A DNA stretch of 64,000 nt from Gallionella sp. (GCA_030682375.1 JAUXOL010000019.1:109459-173458); one strand, 5' to 3'; positions 38,677 to 49,904 are shown, counted from the first letter of the stretch. Numbers and translations: made by a program. Notes: a model not told the origin generated them from the sequence alone.

Positions 38677-40317
38677 ATGTCGAAACTCACTCAATCGCCC
38701 GCCTGGCAAGCACTTAAGGCACACCACCAAGCCGTCGAGCCACTCTCCATGCGACGGATGTTCAACGACGATCCGGCTCGTTTCGAGCGCTTCTCGGTCA
38801 AGCTCGACGATTTGTTGTTCGACTATTCGAAGAACCGCATCACCGACGAGACCGTCGGGCTGCTGGTCAATCTTGCGAAGCAGGCAGGATTGTCCGGCTG
38901 GATAGAGCGCATGTTCGGCGGCGACAAGATCAACTCCACCGAACACCGCGCCGTCCTGCATACCGCGTTGCGCAACCGCTCCGAGCGTCCGGTGCCGGTG
39001 GACGGCCGCGATGTGATGCCGGACGTGCGCCGCGTGCTTGGGCATATGCGCAGCTTCGCCGACGCGGTGCGCAGCGGGGGGCATCGCGGCCATACCGGCA
39101 AACAGATCACCGACGTCGTCAACATCGGCATCGGCGGCTCCGACCTCGGCCCATTGATGGTGTGCGAGGCCCTCAAGGCCTATGCCCGCCCCGACCTGCG
39201 CGCGCATTTCGTCTCCAACGTGGACGGCACGCATCTGGCCGAGACGCTGAAGAAGCTGGACGCGGAGACCACGCTGTTCATCGTCAGCTCCAAGACCTTC
39301 ACCACCCAGGAGACCATCACCAACGCCCGCTCGGCGCGCGCCTGGCTGGTCGGTAAGCTGGGCGACGAACAGGCTGTCTCCAGGCACTTCGCCGCGGTCT
39401 CGACCAACCTCAAGGCCACCGGCGAATTCGGCATCAACCCGGACAACGTGTTCGAATTCTGGGACTGGGTCGGCGGGCGCTACTCACTGTGGTCGGCCAT
39501 CGGCCTGCCGATCGCGCTGCATGTCGGCATGGATCGCTTCGAGGAATTGCTGGGCGGTGCTTATGCGATGGACGAACACTTCCGCAGTGCGCCGCCGGAG
39601 CAGAACATCCCGGTGCTGATGGGCATGCTCGGCATCTGGTACGGCGACTTCTTCGGCGCGGGCTCGAACGCCGTATTCCCCTACGACCAGTACCTGCACC
39701 GCTTCCCGGCCTACCTGCAGCAACTGGACATGGAAAGCAACGGCAAGCGCGTGGATCGCGACGGCAATGCCGTTGACTACGACACCGGCATGGTGATGTG
39801 GGGCGAACCCGGCACCAACGGTCAGCACGCGTTCTACCAGCTGATCCACCAAGGCACGCGCATGATCCCGGCGGATTTCTTGGCCCCGATGCACAGCCAA
39901 AACCCCATCGGCGAACACCATGCGATCCTGCTCGCCAACTGCTTCGCCCAGACCGAAGCGCTGATGCTCGGCAAGACCGCAGAGGAGGCGCGCACCGAAC
40001 TGGAAGCTCAAGGACTGAGCGGCGAGGAGCTGGAAGCCCTGCTGCCGCACAAGGTATTCCCCGGCAACAAGCCGACCAACACCCTGCTGTTCGACAAGCT
40101 GACTCCGCACACGTTGGGTATGCTGATCGCCTTGTACGAACACAAGGTATTCGTGCAGAGCGTCGTATGGAACATCAACCCCTTCGACCAATGGGGGGTG
40201 GAACTGGGCAAGCAACTGGCGGGCAAAATATTGCCGGAACTGCGCGACGGCGGCACAGCCTCGCCACACGACGCATCGACCAGCGGCCTGATCGGACACT
40301 ACCGCAAGCAGCGCTAG
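38677..40317 (+). CDS. pgi: Glucose-6-phosphate isomerase
   Basis: [27 protein letters not shown], [22 protein letters not shown] motif. Confidence 0.95.
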   Translation: MSKLTQSPAWQALKAHHQAVEPLSMRRMFNDDPARFERFSVKLDDLLFDYSKNRITDETVGLLVNLAKQAGLSGWIERMFGGDKINSTEHRAVLHTALRNRSERPVPVDGRDVMPDVRRVLGHMRSFADAVRSGGHRGHTGKQITDVVNIGIGGSDLGPLMVCEALKAYARPDLRAHFVSNVDGTHLAETLKKLDAETTLFIVSSKTFTTQETITNARSARAWLVGKLGDEQAVSRHFAAVSTNLKATGEFGINPDNVFEFWDWVGGRYSLWSAIGLPIALHVGMDRFEELLGGAYAMDEHFRSAPPEQNIPVLMGMLGIWYGDFFGAGSNAVFPYDQYLHRFPAYLQQLDMESNGKRVDRDGNAVDYDTGMVMWGEPGTNGQHAFYQLIHQGTRMIPADFLAPMHSQNPIGEHHAILLANCFAQTEALMLGKTAEEARTELEAQGLSGEELEALLPHKVFPGNKPTNTLLFDKLTPHTLGMLIALYEHKVFVQSVVWNINPFDQWGVELGKQLAGKILPELRDGGTASPHDASTSGLIGHYRKQR

Positions 40318-40467
40318 CGATACGAAATTCGCCGATGCCATGCGCGGCGGATATGACTTGGGCATTCCGGAAACAATGCAGAGCCGCGGCGACGGACAGG
40401 GAGGCTCGTGCGACATCGCACGGCATCCCGCATAACCACAGGGGGAAATCTACCTTCGGGAGATGCA

Positions 40468-41733
40468 ATGAAAGACTATCGTGGCGTCACGGTTGTCATG
40501 GCCGGCACCGGCATCAATCTGGCTCTGGGCATACTTTACAGCTGGAGCGTGTTCAAAGAATCCATCAGGAACTCCATCGTCGCAGGCGGGGACGCTGCCT
40601 TCAACTGGGAACTCGCCTCGATCAACGATCCCTATGCTCTGGCATGTCTGGTATTCGCCTTCACGATGATCCCGGCCGGACGGGCGCAGGACAGGTTCGG
40701 CCCGCGTATCGCCGCCTTCATCGGCGGCGTGCTGGTCAGCATGGGCTTCTTGTTGATCGCGCATTCGGTGGACTACTGGGTCTGGGTGATCGGCTTCGGC
40801 GGCCTGGTCGGTGCGGGGCTCGCCTTCGGTTATTCCGCCGCCACACCCGCCGCGCTCAAATGGTTCCCGCCCAACAAGAGCGGCCTGGTCGCCGGCATCG
40901 TGGTGGCCGGTTTCGGCCTTGCCCCTGCCTATATCGCTCCGCTGGCATCCCATCTGGTCGGCTCGCAGGGATTGCTGCAGACCATGCAGGCATTCGGGAT
41001 CGCCTTTCTCATCGTCGTATCTGGCCTTTCGATGTTATTGGTCCTCCCACCGCCCGGCTTCAAGCCCGCCGAATTTCAGAGTCGGCGCAACGGCGATAAG
41101 CTGAAGATACGGGAAACGTTCCCCCATACCGACGAGACCCCGAAAACCTTGCTGATGAAACGCCAATTCTGGGCGCTGTGGCTGCTCTATTTCATCGGCG
41201 CCGGCGCTGGCCTGATGGTCATCGGCAGCATTTCCGGCCTGGCGAAACTGAGCATGGGCGAGCAGGCCTATCTGGCGGTGGCCATCCTCGCCATCGGCAA
41301 TGCTTCCGGGCGCGTGCTGGCGGGGATGCTGTCGGACAAGTTCGGGCGCAGAAGCGTACTGGCCGGCGTATTCCTGTTCCAGGCGCTGCTGATGTTCGGT
41401 GCGGCCTACGCCAGCCAGTCCAGCGGAGCCTTGCTGGTGGTGCTGGTCGCCACGCTGATCGGCTTCAACTACGGCGCCAACCTCGCGATTTTTCCCAGCT
41501 ATGCCAAGGATCTGTGGGGCATGCCCCACTTCGGCGTCAACTACGGCATGTTGTTCACCGCATGGGGCGTGGGCGGCTTCGTCATGATCAAGCTTTCCGA
41601 GATGCTCAAGGCGCAGTCAGGCTCGTTCACCCTGTCTTTCCTTGTGGCGGGCGGCCTGCTCCTGACCGGGCTGGTGCTGACGCTCAAGCTCGACGACCAC
41701 AAGGAAGCGGCGCGAACCGCCTTGCGGGGCTGA
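40468..41733 (+). CDS. MFS transporter, oxalate/formate antiporter-like (OFA)
   Basis: 12-TM pattern; GINLALGILYSWSVFKESI, PAGRAQDRFGPR, GRVLAGMLSDKFGRRSVL. Confidence 0.85.
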   Translation: MKDYRGVTVVMAGTGINLALGILYSWSVFKESIRNSIVAGGDAAFNWELASINDPYALACLVFAFTMIPAGRAQDRFGPRIAAFIGGVLVSMGFLLIAHSVDYWVWVIGFGGLVGAGLAFGYSAATPAALKWFPPNKSGLVAGIVVAGFGLAPAYIAPLASHLVGSQGLLQTMQAFGIAFLIVVSGLSMLLVLPPPGFKPAEFQSRRNGDKLKIRETFPHTDETPKTLLMKRQFWALWLLYFIGAGAGLMVIGSISGLAKLSMGEQAYLAVAILAIGNASGRVLAGMLSDKFGRRSVLAGVFLFQALLMFGAAYASQSSGALLVVLVATLIGFNYGANLAIFPSYAKDLWGMPHFGVNYGMLFTAWGVGGFVMIKLSEMLKAQSGSFTLSFLVAGGLLLTGLVLTLKLDDHKEAARTALRG

Positions 41734-41744
41734 GCCCGGATAGC

Positions 41745-42530
41745 ATGCTGACCGAATGGCTCACCTACATCGCCGCCGATTGCACACCGCCCGCGCGCAA
41801 GCTGGGCTATCTGCGCGAAAGCATCGCCATCCGCTCGCGTTACCGCCGCTGCAAAACGGCGTGGCAGCCACATCTGGAGAACAGCCGCGCGGCTCTGCTG
41901 GCTTCGCTGCAAGCCTGTGACAATTTCCGCACCGCGTTGGTGTTCGGTTCGGGGCTGTTGCTGGATATTCCGCTGGGCGAACTGGCTCGGCGTTTCGAGA
42001 ACGTGTATCTGGTTGATGTCGTCCATCTGCCGGAGGTGCGGCGTGCCGTGCGTCGACATGCCAACGTGCGTTGCATCGATCTCGATGTCACCGGGTTCAT
42101 CGACCATATGGACGAACTGACACCGGAACGACTCGATTTGCCGCCACCGGAACGTTTTCTCGACGAGCCGGGCATCGATTGGGTGGCTTCGGTCAACCTG
42201 CTCTCCCAGTTGCCGTTGTTGCCGCAGGACTGGCTGCGTCGGCGCTTCCACGAACTGGACGAGGCGACGCTGGAAACTTGGGGCACGAAGCTGATGCGGC
42301 AACATCTGGACTATCTCGCCGCCTTCGCCGCCCCGACCTGTTTGCTGGCGGACATGGAACAAGTAGTCCATGACGGCGACGGCAAAATCATCGAACGTAT
42401 CGATTTCGCATCGCTGCTCGCCCTCGACGATACCGCGCAGGAACAATGGCGCTGGGACATCGCCCCAGCAGGAGAGATTGCACCGGCTACAAGCAGCTTC
42501 CATCGAGTCGCGGCGCATATTCGGTATTGA
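41745..42530 (+). CDS. Conserved hypothetical, possible methyltransferase-like fold
   Basis: MLTEWLTYIAADCTPPARKLGYLRESIAIRSRYRRC; ALVFGSGLLLDIPLGELARRFENVYLVDVVH. Confidence 0.6.
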   Translation: MLTEWLTYIAADCTPPARKLGYLRESIAIRSRYRRCKTAWQPHLENSRAALLASLQACDNFRTALVFGSGLLLDIPLGELARRFENVYLVDVVHLPEVRRAVRRHANVRCIDLDVTGFIDHMDELTPERLDLPPPERFLDEPGIDWVASVNLLSQLPLLPQDWLRRRFHELDEATLETWGTKLMRQHLDYLAAFAAPTCLLADMEQVVHDGDGKIIERIDFASLLALDDTAQEQWRWDIAPAGEIAPATSSFHRVAAHIRY

Positions 42531-42746
42531 TGCACCGCCTAATCCCTCCCAGCAGCCTTGCACAATGACGGTATAATCCGGAACCGTAGCCGGTTCGACG
42601 GCGTTCCTCCAAGCTTTCAGCCTGTGGAAGTACCCCGCCGAATGTGGCATATCGTCTGAATAGATCAAATCCAGGAGCGCATCATAAAAACCCCAGTCCC
42701 AAATAACAGTGCACCCTCCGTAATCGGCAACCTGCCCCCGCTCGGC

Positions 42747-45185
42747 ATGGATGCCGACAGCATCGTCGACGATTTTCGTCGTTATTTCAGCCATACCTTG
42801 GGTCGCGACGAACCGCAGTTCTCCAGCTACCAGATGTACGAGTCGATGGTGTTGTCGCTGCGCGACCGGCTGGTGGAGCGCTGGCGCAACACGCGTCTGG
42901 CGTACCGCGAGGCGGACTGCAAGCGCACCTATTACCTGTCGCTGGAGTTTTTGATGGGGCGCGCGTTCGGCAACGCGATGCTGAATCTGAACGTAGATCC
43001 GAACACGGCTACCGCGCTGCGCAAGCTGGAGGTGGAACTCGACGCGATCGCCGAACACGAGCACGACGCGGGCTTGGGCAACGGCGGTCTCGGCCGCCTG
43101 GCGGCCTGCTTCCTGGATAGCTGCGCCTCGTTGCAACTGCCGGTGATGGGCTACGGCATCCGCTACGAATACGGCATGTTCCGCCAGAAGATCGAGAACG
43201 GCAGCCAGATCGAAGAAGCGGATCACTGGCTGCGCGACGGCAATCCCTGGGAGATCGAGCGTCAGGAATTCGCCACGCGGATCAAGTTCGGCGGCCGCAC
43301 CGAATATTTCAGCGACCAGAGCGGGCGCATGCATGTGCGCTGGGTAGACACGCGCGACGTGATGGCGATGCCCTATGACATACCGGTGCCCGGCTACCAG
43401 AACGGCACGGTGAACACCTTGCGCCTATGGCGCGCGGCCGCGACCGAGGAATTCGACCTATCCGAATTCAACGCCGGCAGCTATACCGAGGCGGTCGCAT
43501 CCAAGAACGCCGCAGAGCACATCACCATGGTGCTCTATCCGAACGATGCCAGCGAAAACGGCAAGGAACTGCGCCTGCGCCAGCAATACTTCCTCGCCTC
43601 GGCCAGCCTGCAGGACATCCTGCGCCAGTGGGTCAAGATGCACGGCAACGACTTCAGCAAATTCGCCGAGAAGAATTGTTTCCAGCTGAACGACACCCAT
43701 CCAACCTGTGCGGTGCCGGAACTGATGCGCCTGCTGATGGACGAGCACGGTCTGACCTGGGACGAGGCATGGTCCATCACCAGCAACACGATGGCCTACA
43801 CCAACCACACGCTGTTGCCCGAGGCACTGGAAAAATGGTCCGTCAGCATGTTCGGCCGCCTGCTGCCGCGTCTGATGGATATCGTGCGCGAGATCAATGC
43901 CCGTTTCATCGCCAAGGTAGCATTGCGCTATCCAGGCGACATCGAGCGCCAGCGCCGCATGTCCATCATCGAAGAAGGCGGCGAGCAGTATGTGCGCATG
44001 GCCTATCTGGCGGTGGTGGCATGCCGTTCGGTCAACGGCGTCGCGGCGCTGCATTCGCAACTGTTGCAACAACAGCTGTTCCACGATTTCTACGAGATGT
44101 GGCCGACGAAATTCAACAACAAGACCAACGGCGTCACGCCGCGCCGCTGGCTGTCCTGGAGCAACCCGGCGCTGGGAGCCCTGATCGATGACACTATCGG
44201 CAGCGACTGGCGCAACGACCTGTCCAAGCTGCAGCAACTGAAAAATTTTGTCGACGATTCCGCATTCCGCGCTCGCTGGCATGCCGTGAAGCAGGCGAAC
44301 AAACAGCACCTGGCCGAGATGGTAAAACGCGATTGCGACGTCGATTTCGACAGCAACGCGATGTTCGACGTGCAAGTCAAGCGCATCCACGAATACAAGC
44401 GTCAATTGCTGAACGTGCTGCATGTCATCCATCTGTACGACCGCATCAAGCGCGGCGACACCGCCAACTGGACGCCGCGTTGCGTGCTGATCGGCGGCAA
44501 GGCGGCTCCCGGCTACATGATGGCAAAGCGCATCATCAAGCTGGTCAATTCCGTTGCCCAGGTGGTCAATAGCGACCCGGACACCAAGGGCATGTTGCGT
44601 CTGGCGTTCCTGCCTAATTACCGCGTCACCGCGATGGAAGCGATCTGCCCCGGCACCGACCTGTCCGAGCAGATATCCACTGCCGGCAAGGAAGCCTCCG
44701 GCACCGGCAACATGAAGTTCATGATGAACGGTGCGCTGACCATAGGCACGCTGGACGGCGCCAACATCGAAATCCGCGAAGAAGCCGGCGAGGATAACTT
44801 CTTCCTGTTCGGACTGACCTCGGAGCAGGTCGACGCGATGCGCGGCCATTACGACCCGGCTGCGATCATCGATGCGGACGAGGATTTCCGGCGCGTGATG
44901 GGCTTGCTGACCAGCGGTCACTTCAACCTGTTCGAGCCTGGCATTTTCGACCCTATCATTCAGTCGATCTACAGCCCCGGCGATCCGTGGCTGACGGCAG
45001 CAGACTTCCGCAGCTATGTGGACTGCCAGAGCCATGCGGCTCGCGCCTACCAGAATCGCGACGAATGGACGCGCATGAGCATCGTGAATACCGCGACCAG
45101 CGGCAAGTTCTCCAGCGACCGCACCATTCTCGATTACAACCGCGAGATATGGGGCTTGCCGCAGGTAGCGCCGAAGCTGCCGTAA
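42747..45185 (+). CDS. glgP: Glycogen phosphorylase
   Basis: YYLSLEFLMGRAFGNAMLNL, GLGNGGLGRLAACFLDS, EASGTGNMKFMMNGALTIGTLDGANIEI PLP site. Confidence 0.95.
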   Translation: MDADSIVDDFRRYFSHTLGRDEPQFSSYQMYESMVLSLRDRLVERWRNTRLAYREADCKRTYYLSLEFLMGRAFGNAMLNLNVDPNTATALRKLEVELDAIAEHEHDAGLGNGGLGRLAACFLDSCASLQLPVMGYGIRYEYGMFRQKIENGSQIEEADHWLRDGNPWEIERQEFATRIKFGGRTEYFSDQSGRMHVRWVDTRDVMAMPYDIPVPGYQNGTVNTLRLWRAAATEEFDLSEFNAGSYTEAVASKNAAEHITMVLYPNDASENGKELRLRQQYFLASASLQDILRQWVKMHGNDFSKFAEKNCFQLNDTHPTCAVPELMRLLMDEHGLTWDEAWSITSNTMAYTNHTLLPEALEKWSVSMFGRLLPRLMDIVREINARFIAKVALRYPGDIERQRRMSIIEEGGEQYVRMAYLAVVACRSVNGVAALHSQLLQQQLFHDFYEMWPTKFNNKTNGVTPRRWLSWSNPALGALIDDTIGSDWRNDLSKLQQLKNFVDDSAFRARWHAVKQANKQHLAEMVKRDCDVDFDSNAMFDVQVKRIHEYKRQLLNVLHVIHLYDRIKRGDTANWTPRCVLIGGKAAPGYMMAKRIIKLVNSVAQVVNSDPDTKGMLRLAFLPNYRVTAMEAICPGTDLSEQISTAGKEASGTGNMKFMMNGALTIGTLDGANIEIREEAGEDNFFLFGLTSEQVDAMRGHYDPAAIIDADEDFRRVMGLLTSGHFNLFEPGIFDPIIQSIYSPGDPWLTAADFRSYVDCQSHAARAYQNRDEWTRMSIVNTATSGKFSSDRTILDYNREIWGLPQVAPKLP

Positions 45186-45210
45186 CATCTGGCAAAGCCC
45201 GGCCTACAGA

Positions 45211-45243
45211 AAAACCGCCCGACTCCCGTCGGGCGGTTTTTTA
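45211..45243 (+). terminator. Terminator after glgP
   Basis: AAAACCGCCCGAC tcc c GTCGGGCGGTTTTTT. Confidence 0.85.
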
Positions 45244-45417
45244 TTCGATTCTGCGGAAGTGCGGTAGTTGAGGAAGGGCAGTTAATCGGCCAAGGCGGCC
45301 ACATCGTTACTCACTGGATATGGCAGATTAGCTAACCAAAGCAGACATCAACGTAGAGTTACCTATCGCGTAACGATCCAGCGACTGAAGGGAGCGAAGT
45401 TGAGTGCCGTTAGATTT

Positions 45418-46272
45418 CTACCAGTCACGGTAGGGCACCATTGAACGACCTATGCCATTGGCAGGCCTAACCTTTTGGAATAAATGAGTGGCGGAACTCA
45501 TTGCTAGTTCAATGTGAGGAGTAGGACCGATCAGAATGTTCCATAACAGCGTGCTATCCAAGGACAATCGGAGGTCAATGGGTGCGTACGGCACAAGCAT
45601 AGACTTGCCGGGGCGTAGCTGGACTCTAGGATCGGTACTGGGAATTAGTGCCACCAATCGCCACTCCCTTTCATCTGAAAAGGCATTGTCTTTCATGTAA
45701 GGAGCGAATTTAATAAACTCAGCCAAAAAGACTCCGGCTATCTTTTCACAAAAGGAACGAGGTTCTTCGGTAGATGGGCACGAACTAGTGAGGCTGGTAA
45801 GGGTCGCGTCAACCCACTGACTTATTGCTTGATCTTGATCGCGCCGACTATAGATGCACTGCCGAAGTGAAAAGCCTTGCGGGGTAGCAATTTCTCTAAG
45901 CTTGTCGCCATCAAAGCCAATGCTGTAACCAAAACCTGATGGGCAGTACCCTCGCCACTGACTAAGAGAGTCTTCAACTTCTGAGAAACAGGCGATGTAG
46001 AAGGCCATGCCAGAAATTCTTTCGAGGTGCTCGATTAGGGCATCGCAAAAGGCTGAGAATTGATCATTGGATTGAGCGGCCTTACGTCTTCGAATTGAGA
46101 TGCCAGCTAACTCAATAGCATGAGCAAATTCCTTCGAGTCGTTCATGTACTGAATTTTTGTAGCCCAGATGGAGCCACTACCAATTATTCCAAGCAATCC
46201 GTGGCCACTCGTGTAGTGGTGTAAGCGCAGAGATGGAATGTACATGTGAAGAAATCTAATGTCTGAATTCAA
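45418..46272 (-). CDS. DUF2971-like protein
   Basis: LRLHHYTSGHGLLGIIGSGSIWATKIQYMNDSKEFAHAIEL; FYIACFSEVEDSLSQWRGYCPSGFGYSIGF. Confidence 0.75.
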   Translation of the reverse strand: MNSDIRFLHMYIPSLRLHHYTSGHGLLGIIGSGSIWATKIQYMNDSKEFAHAIELAGISIRRRKAAQSNDQFSAFCDALIEHLERISGMAFYIACFSEVEDSLSQWRGYCPSGFGYSIGFDGDKLREIATPQGFSLRQCIYSRRDQDQAISQWVDATLTSLTSSCPSTEEPRSFCEKIAGVFLAEFIKFAPYMKDNAFSDEREWRLVALIPSTDPRVQLRPGKSMLVPYAPIDLRLSLDSTLLWNILIGPTPHIELAMSSATHLFQKVRPANGIGRSMVPYRDW

Positions 46273-46323
46273 AGGTCTGCGCGGCTGTATGCGCAGATCC
46301 GGTGGAGTGATTGATTAGCCAAT

Positions 46324-47046
46324 TTAGAGTTTTGTTAGCCATACTGAAATCGCAATCATGACAAATACGGTAAACCAATAAAACGTGTTTTTCCGATCAA
46401 TTGCGGCCAGAAAGCGCGCGAACTGTATAGGGAGCACCACCGCGAATACAGAAACTAGAAAGACGGGAACTGTGATAGCCCACGTAAGCAAGTAGTAGAA
46501 GCCAAAAAAGACAAGAAATACTAGCGAGACAGCACTTCCTATAGCGAGTGGATTGGATATCTCTGGGAGGTTGAAGTGCAGTGTTGTCGCAATTTGCTGA
46601 AACGGAAGAACCAGTATTTCCGTAAATGGTGTGTGAAAGATCAGGTCAAAAACGCCTAAGAGAAGTGGGCCAAATATCACTAACGCATTGTTTGAAAACT
46701 CGCTAATGGTGTTTTTGTGGTCAATAACCCACTTGATAGAGAACCAACCCATAAAGGTAAACCCGAAAACCCAGAACAGAGGAAGAATGTTCGTTGAGTT
46801 CGGCTGAGAGAACTGCTGAACGACATAAAGGCAAACGAACAGAAAAACGCTTATCCAGCCGTAAACCTTACGAAGAAAGTGCAGCCCTTCCATGGCTGTG
46901 GCATCTTCAAGTCGGTCATTAAGTTTTGAGTAATGCCCTTCAATTGCTGACAGAAACGCATCAATCTTGGGGTTTCTTCTGGTTTTCTCGCCAACCCAAT
47001 AAACACTAATCAGAACAATCAATAGAGTCAGAACACTTTTGAGCAT
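46324..47046 (-). CDS. Multi-TM hypothetical protein
   Basis: 240 aa, several hydrophobic segments, locally low GC. Confidence 0.6.
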   Translation of the reverse strand: MLKSVLTLLIVLISVYWVGEKTRRNPKIDAFLSAIEGHYSKLNDRLEDATAMEGLHFLRKVYGWISVFLFVCLYVVQQFSQPNSTNILPLFWVFGFTFMGWFSIKWVIDHKNTISEFSNNALVIFGPLLLGVFDLIFHTPFTEILVLPFQQIATTLHFNLPEISNPLAIGSAVSLVFLVFFGFYYLLTWAITVPVFLVSVFAVVLPIQFARFLAAIDRKNTFYWFTVFVMIAISVWLTKL

Positions 47047-47373
47047 AATGGTAATTGGCTAACAGTTATTGTAGGGGGCATGGGGACGGACTTTTTAATA
47101 TAAAGACAGGCATTAAAGGCCAATATCCATATGATTTATATGTACGTATGTAAACCTGCGTCTCTTTAGTGTTTTATGCAAAGGAAGAAGCACAGCAGGT
47201 GTGTATTGAACCACATGGGCTTGCTGGCTCATATAGACCGGATTATCTAGATATTTCGGCCTAGTGAAACGCTACCCAAGTTACTAGACACATTCGTCTG
47301 CTATGTGGTGAATGGAAGATGCTGGCGACCAAACCGAAATTGTCCGCTCAGGCCGATTAGCCACCCCTCAAAC

Positions 47374-47408
47374 AAAAAGCCGCACGATTTTCATCGTGCG
47401 GCTTTTGA
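47374..47408 (-). terminator. Terminator downstream of rne
   Basis: AAAAAGCCGCACGA ttttca TCGTGCGGCTTTT. Confidence 0.8.
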
Positions 47409-47426
47409 TTTGCTGCCTGGCCGGAA

Positions 47427-49904
47427 TCAGTCTTGCGTGTTCTGAGTCTCGATCTGAACCAGAGGTTCATTCTCGACATAGACCTCACGCTGGCGCTGAC
47501 GGCGGCGGTTTACCGGCTGGTTTCCGGCAGGAGCCGCTTCCGTAACCGCGCTGAACTTGTTCGGATCGGTTTCGATCTGAACCAGCCCTTGGTCAGCTGC
47601 GGCAGGTGCGGCGATCGCAGCAGGCCGCGGCGCTGCAACTGGCTTAGGCTGAGCCGGTGGCGCGTAATTCGCCGGGTAAGCGATGTACTCGGTCGGTTTC
47701 AGCGGCGGTACATAGCCTGCAGGATAGGCGACATATTCGGTCGGCCCAGACCTTGCCGGAGCCGCAGTTGCAACCTGCTCGCCACCGACTTCCGTGGTCA
47801 TCACATCGCCATTCTCGCGACGCTCGCGCTCGCGACGTCCACCGCGGCGACCGCGACGACGGCCACCTTCGCGCGCGCCACCCTCTTCCGCCTGCTCGGC
47901 GGAGGGAGCGGCGACCTGGGATTCCAGCACCGGCTTTTCGGCTTCGACAGCCTGAGCTGCGCGAGGCGGACGAGGCTGCTTCGGCGGACGGGGCTCGCGC
48001 TCGCCCTGCTGACGCGGTTCCTGCTGCTTGCCCTCGGCTTGCGCGGACTTTTCGCCACGCTCGCGTCGGCCTTCGCCGCGCTCGCCTCTATCGCCACGGT
48101 CGCGACGCTTGCCGCCGTCGCGCTCTCCGCGTTCGGCACGATCGCCACGTTCACCGCGCTCGCGACGCTGGCGAGACTTGCCGGCAGCGGCTTTCGGCTT
48201 GGGCTTTTCTTCTTCTGCCGCCAACGACTTGAACCAGCCGATGATCTGGCCGAACAGACCCGGACCCTTGGCCTTGGGCTCTTCCACCTTGACCGGCGCC
48301 GGTTGCGACGGGGTGATGCCTTGCACTACCGCAGTGGCGCGCACGGCTTTCTGCTGTTCCTGTGCCGCGGTCAGCGGTTTTTCTTCCGCGGGCTTCTCCA
48401 CCATCTTGTAGCTGGCTTGCAGCACGTCGGCGGTCAGGTCGTCGTGACGCAGGCGGTTAATCGTGTAGTTCGGCGTTTCCATGTGCGGATTCGGGATCAG
48501 CATGACGCTGACCTTCAGGCGCGATTCGATGCGATGGATGTCGGCACGCTTCTCGTTCAGCAGGAAGGTGGCGACATCCACCGGTACCTGGGCATGGATC
48601 GCCACGCTGCTGTCCTTCATCGCCTCTTCCTGCAGGATGCGCAGGATGTGCAGCGCGGAGGACTCGGTGCCGCGGATGTGGCCGATGCCGCTGCAACGCG
48701 GGCAGGCGATGTAGTTACTCTCGCCTAGGCTAGGTTGCAGGCGCTGGCGAGACAGTTCCAGCAGGCCGAAACGCGAGATCTTTGCGGTCTGCACGCGGGC
48801 GCGGTCGTAACGCAGCGAATCGCGCAGGCGGTCTTCGACCGCACGCTGGTTCTTGCTCGACTCCATGTCGATGAAGTCGATCACGATCAGGCCGCCCAGG
48901 TCGCGCAGGCGCAACTGGCGGGCGATCTCTTCGGCCGCTTCGAGGTTGGTGTTGAATGCGGTCGATTCGATATCCGCACCCTTGGTGGAGCGGGCCGAGT
49001 TGATGTCGATGGAAGTCAGCGCTTCGGTATGGTCGATCACGATCGCGCCGCCGGAAGGCAGGCGCACTTCGCGCGCATGGGCGGATTCGATCTGATGCTC
49101 GATCTGGAAGCGCGAGAACAGCGGCACGTCGTCCACGTAGCGCTTGATGCGGTTGACGTTGTCCGGCATCACCGTGCTCATGAACGCCAGCGCCTGCTGG
49201 TAGATATCCTCGGTGTCGATCAGAATCTCGCCGATCTCCGGGTTGAAGTAGTCGCGGATCGCGCGCACCACCAGGCTACCTTCCAGATAGATCAGCGACG
49301 GTGCCTTCTCGGCTGTTGCTGCGCCTTCGATCGCGTCCCACAGCTGATTCAGGTAATTCAGGTCCCACTGCAGCTCTTCTTCGCTGCGACCGATACCGGC
49401 GGTACGGGCGATGATGCTCATACCCTGCGGCACGTCGATATGCGACAGCACTTCACGCAGTTCGTTGCGCTCTTCGCCTTCGATGCGGCGCGATACGCCG
49501 CCGCCGTTCGGGTTGTTCGGCATCAGCACGATGTAGCGACCGGCCAAGCTGATATAGGTGGTCAGCGCCGCGCCTTTGTTGCCGCGCTCGTCTTTTTCGA
49601 CCTGTACCAGCAGCTCCTGGCCTTCGCGCAACGCTTCCTTGATGCTGGGGCGGCTGCCGCAACCGGGCTGGTAATACTGGGGGGATACTTCCTTGAAAGG
49701 CAGGAAGCCGTGACGACTGCCGCCGTATTCGACGAAACAGGCTTCGAGACTGGGCTCGATGCGGGTGATGACGGCCTTGTAGATATTGCTCTTGCGTTGC
49801 TCTTTGCCGGCGGTTTCGATGTCGAGGTCGATCAGTTTCTGACCATCGACAATGGCGACGCGGAGTTCTTCCGGCTGCGTCGCATTGAATAACATGCGTT
49901 TCAT
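47427..49904 (-). CDS. rne: Ribonuclease E
   Basis: MKRMLFNATQPEELRVAIVDGQKLIDLDIET; S1 domain; GGLIVIDFIDMESSKNQRAVEDRL; CPRCSG Zn-link; Arg-rich C-terminal scaffold. Confidence 0.94.
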   Translation of the reverse strand: MKRMLFNATQPEELRVAIVDGQKLIDLDIETAGKEQRKSNIYKAVITRIEPSLEACFVEYGGSRHGFLPFKEVSPQYYQPGCGSRPSIKEALREGQELLVQVEKDERGNKGAALTTYISLAGRYIVLMPNNPNGGGVSRRIEGEERNELREVLSHIDVPQGMSIIARTAGIGRSEEELQWDLNYLNQLWDAIEGAATAEKAPSLIYLEGSLVVRAIRDYFNPEIGEILIDTEDIYQQALAFMSTVMPDNVNRIKRYVDDVPLFSRFQIEHQIESAHAREVRLPSGGAIVIDHTEALTSIDINSARSTKGADIESTAFNTNLEAAEEIARQLRLRDLGGLIVIDFIDMESSKNQRAVEDRLRDSLRYDRARVQTAKISRFGLLELSRQRLQPSLGESNYIACPRCSGIGHIRGTESSALHILRILQEEAMKDSSVAIHAQVPVDVATFLLNEKRADIHRIESRLKVSVMLIPNPHMETPNYTINRLRHDDLTADVLQASYKMVEKPAEEKPLTAAQEQQKAVRATAVVQGITPSQPAPVKVEEPKAKGPGLFGQIIGWFKSLAAEEEKPKPKAAAGKSRQRRERGERGDRAERGERDGGKRRDRGDRGERGEGRRERGEKSAQAEGKQQEPRQQGEREPRPPKQPRPPRAAQAVEAEKPVLESQVAAPSAEQAEEGGAREGGRRRGRRGGRRERERRENGDVMTTEVGGEQVATAAPARSGPTEYVAYPAGYVPPLKPTEYIAYPANYAPPAQPKPVAAPRPAAIAAPAAADQGLVQIETDPNKFSAVTEAAPAGNQPVNRRRQRQREVYVENEPLVQIETQNTQD

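Noticed and set aside
41541-43334. 597-aa minus-strand ORF opposite MFS gene, 41745 gene and glgP
   Set aside because: Antisense to convincing genes; low-complexity, Arg/Gln/His-rich shadow translation typical of high-GC coding DNA.
43458-45188. 576-aa minus-strand ORF opposite glgP
   Set aside because: Shadow ORF antisense to a clear glycogen phosphorylase.
48735-49892. Plus-strand ORFs opposite rne (also 47433-48728)
   Set aside because: Antisense to RNase E; composition consistent with shadow reading.
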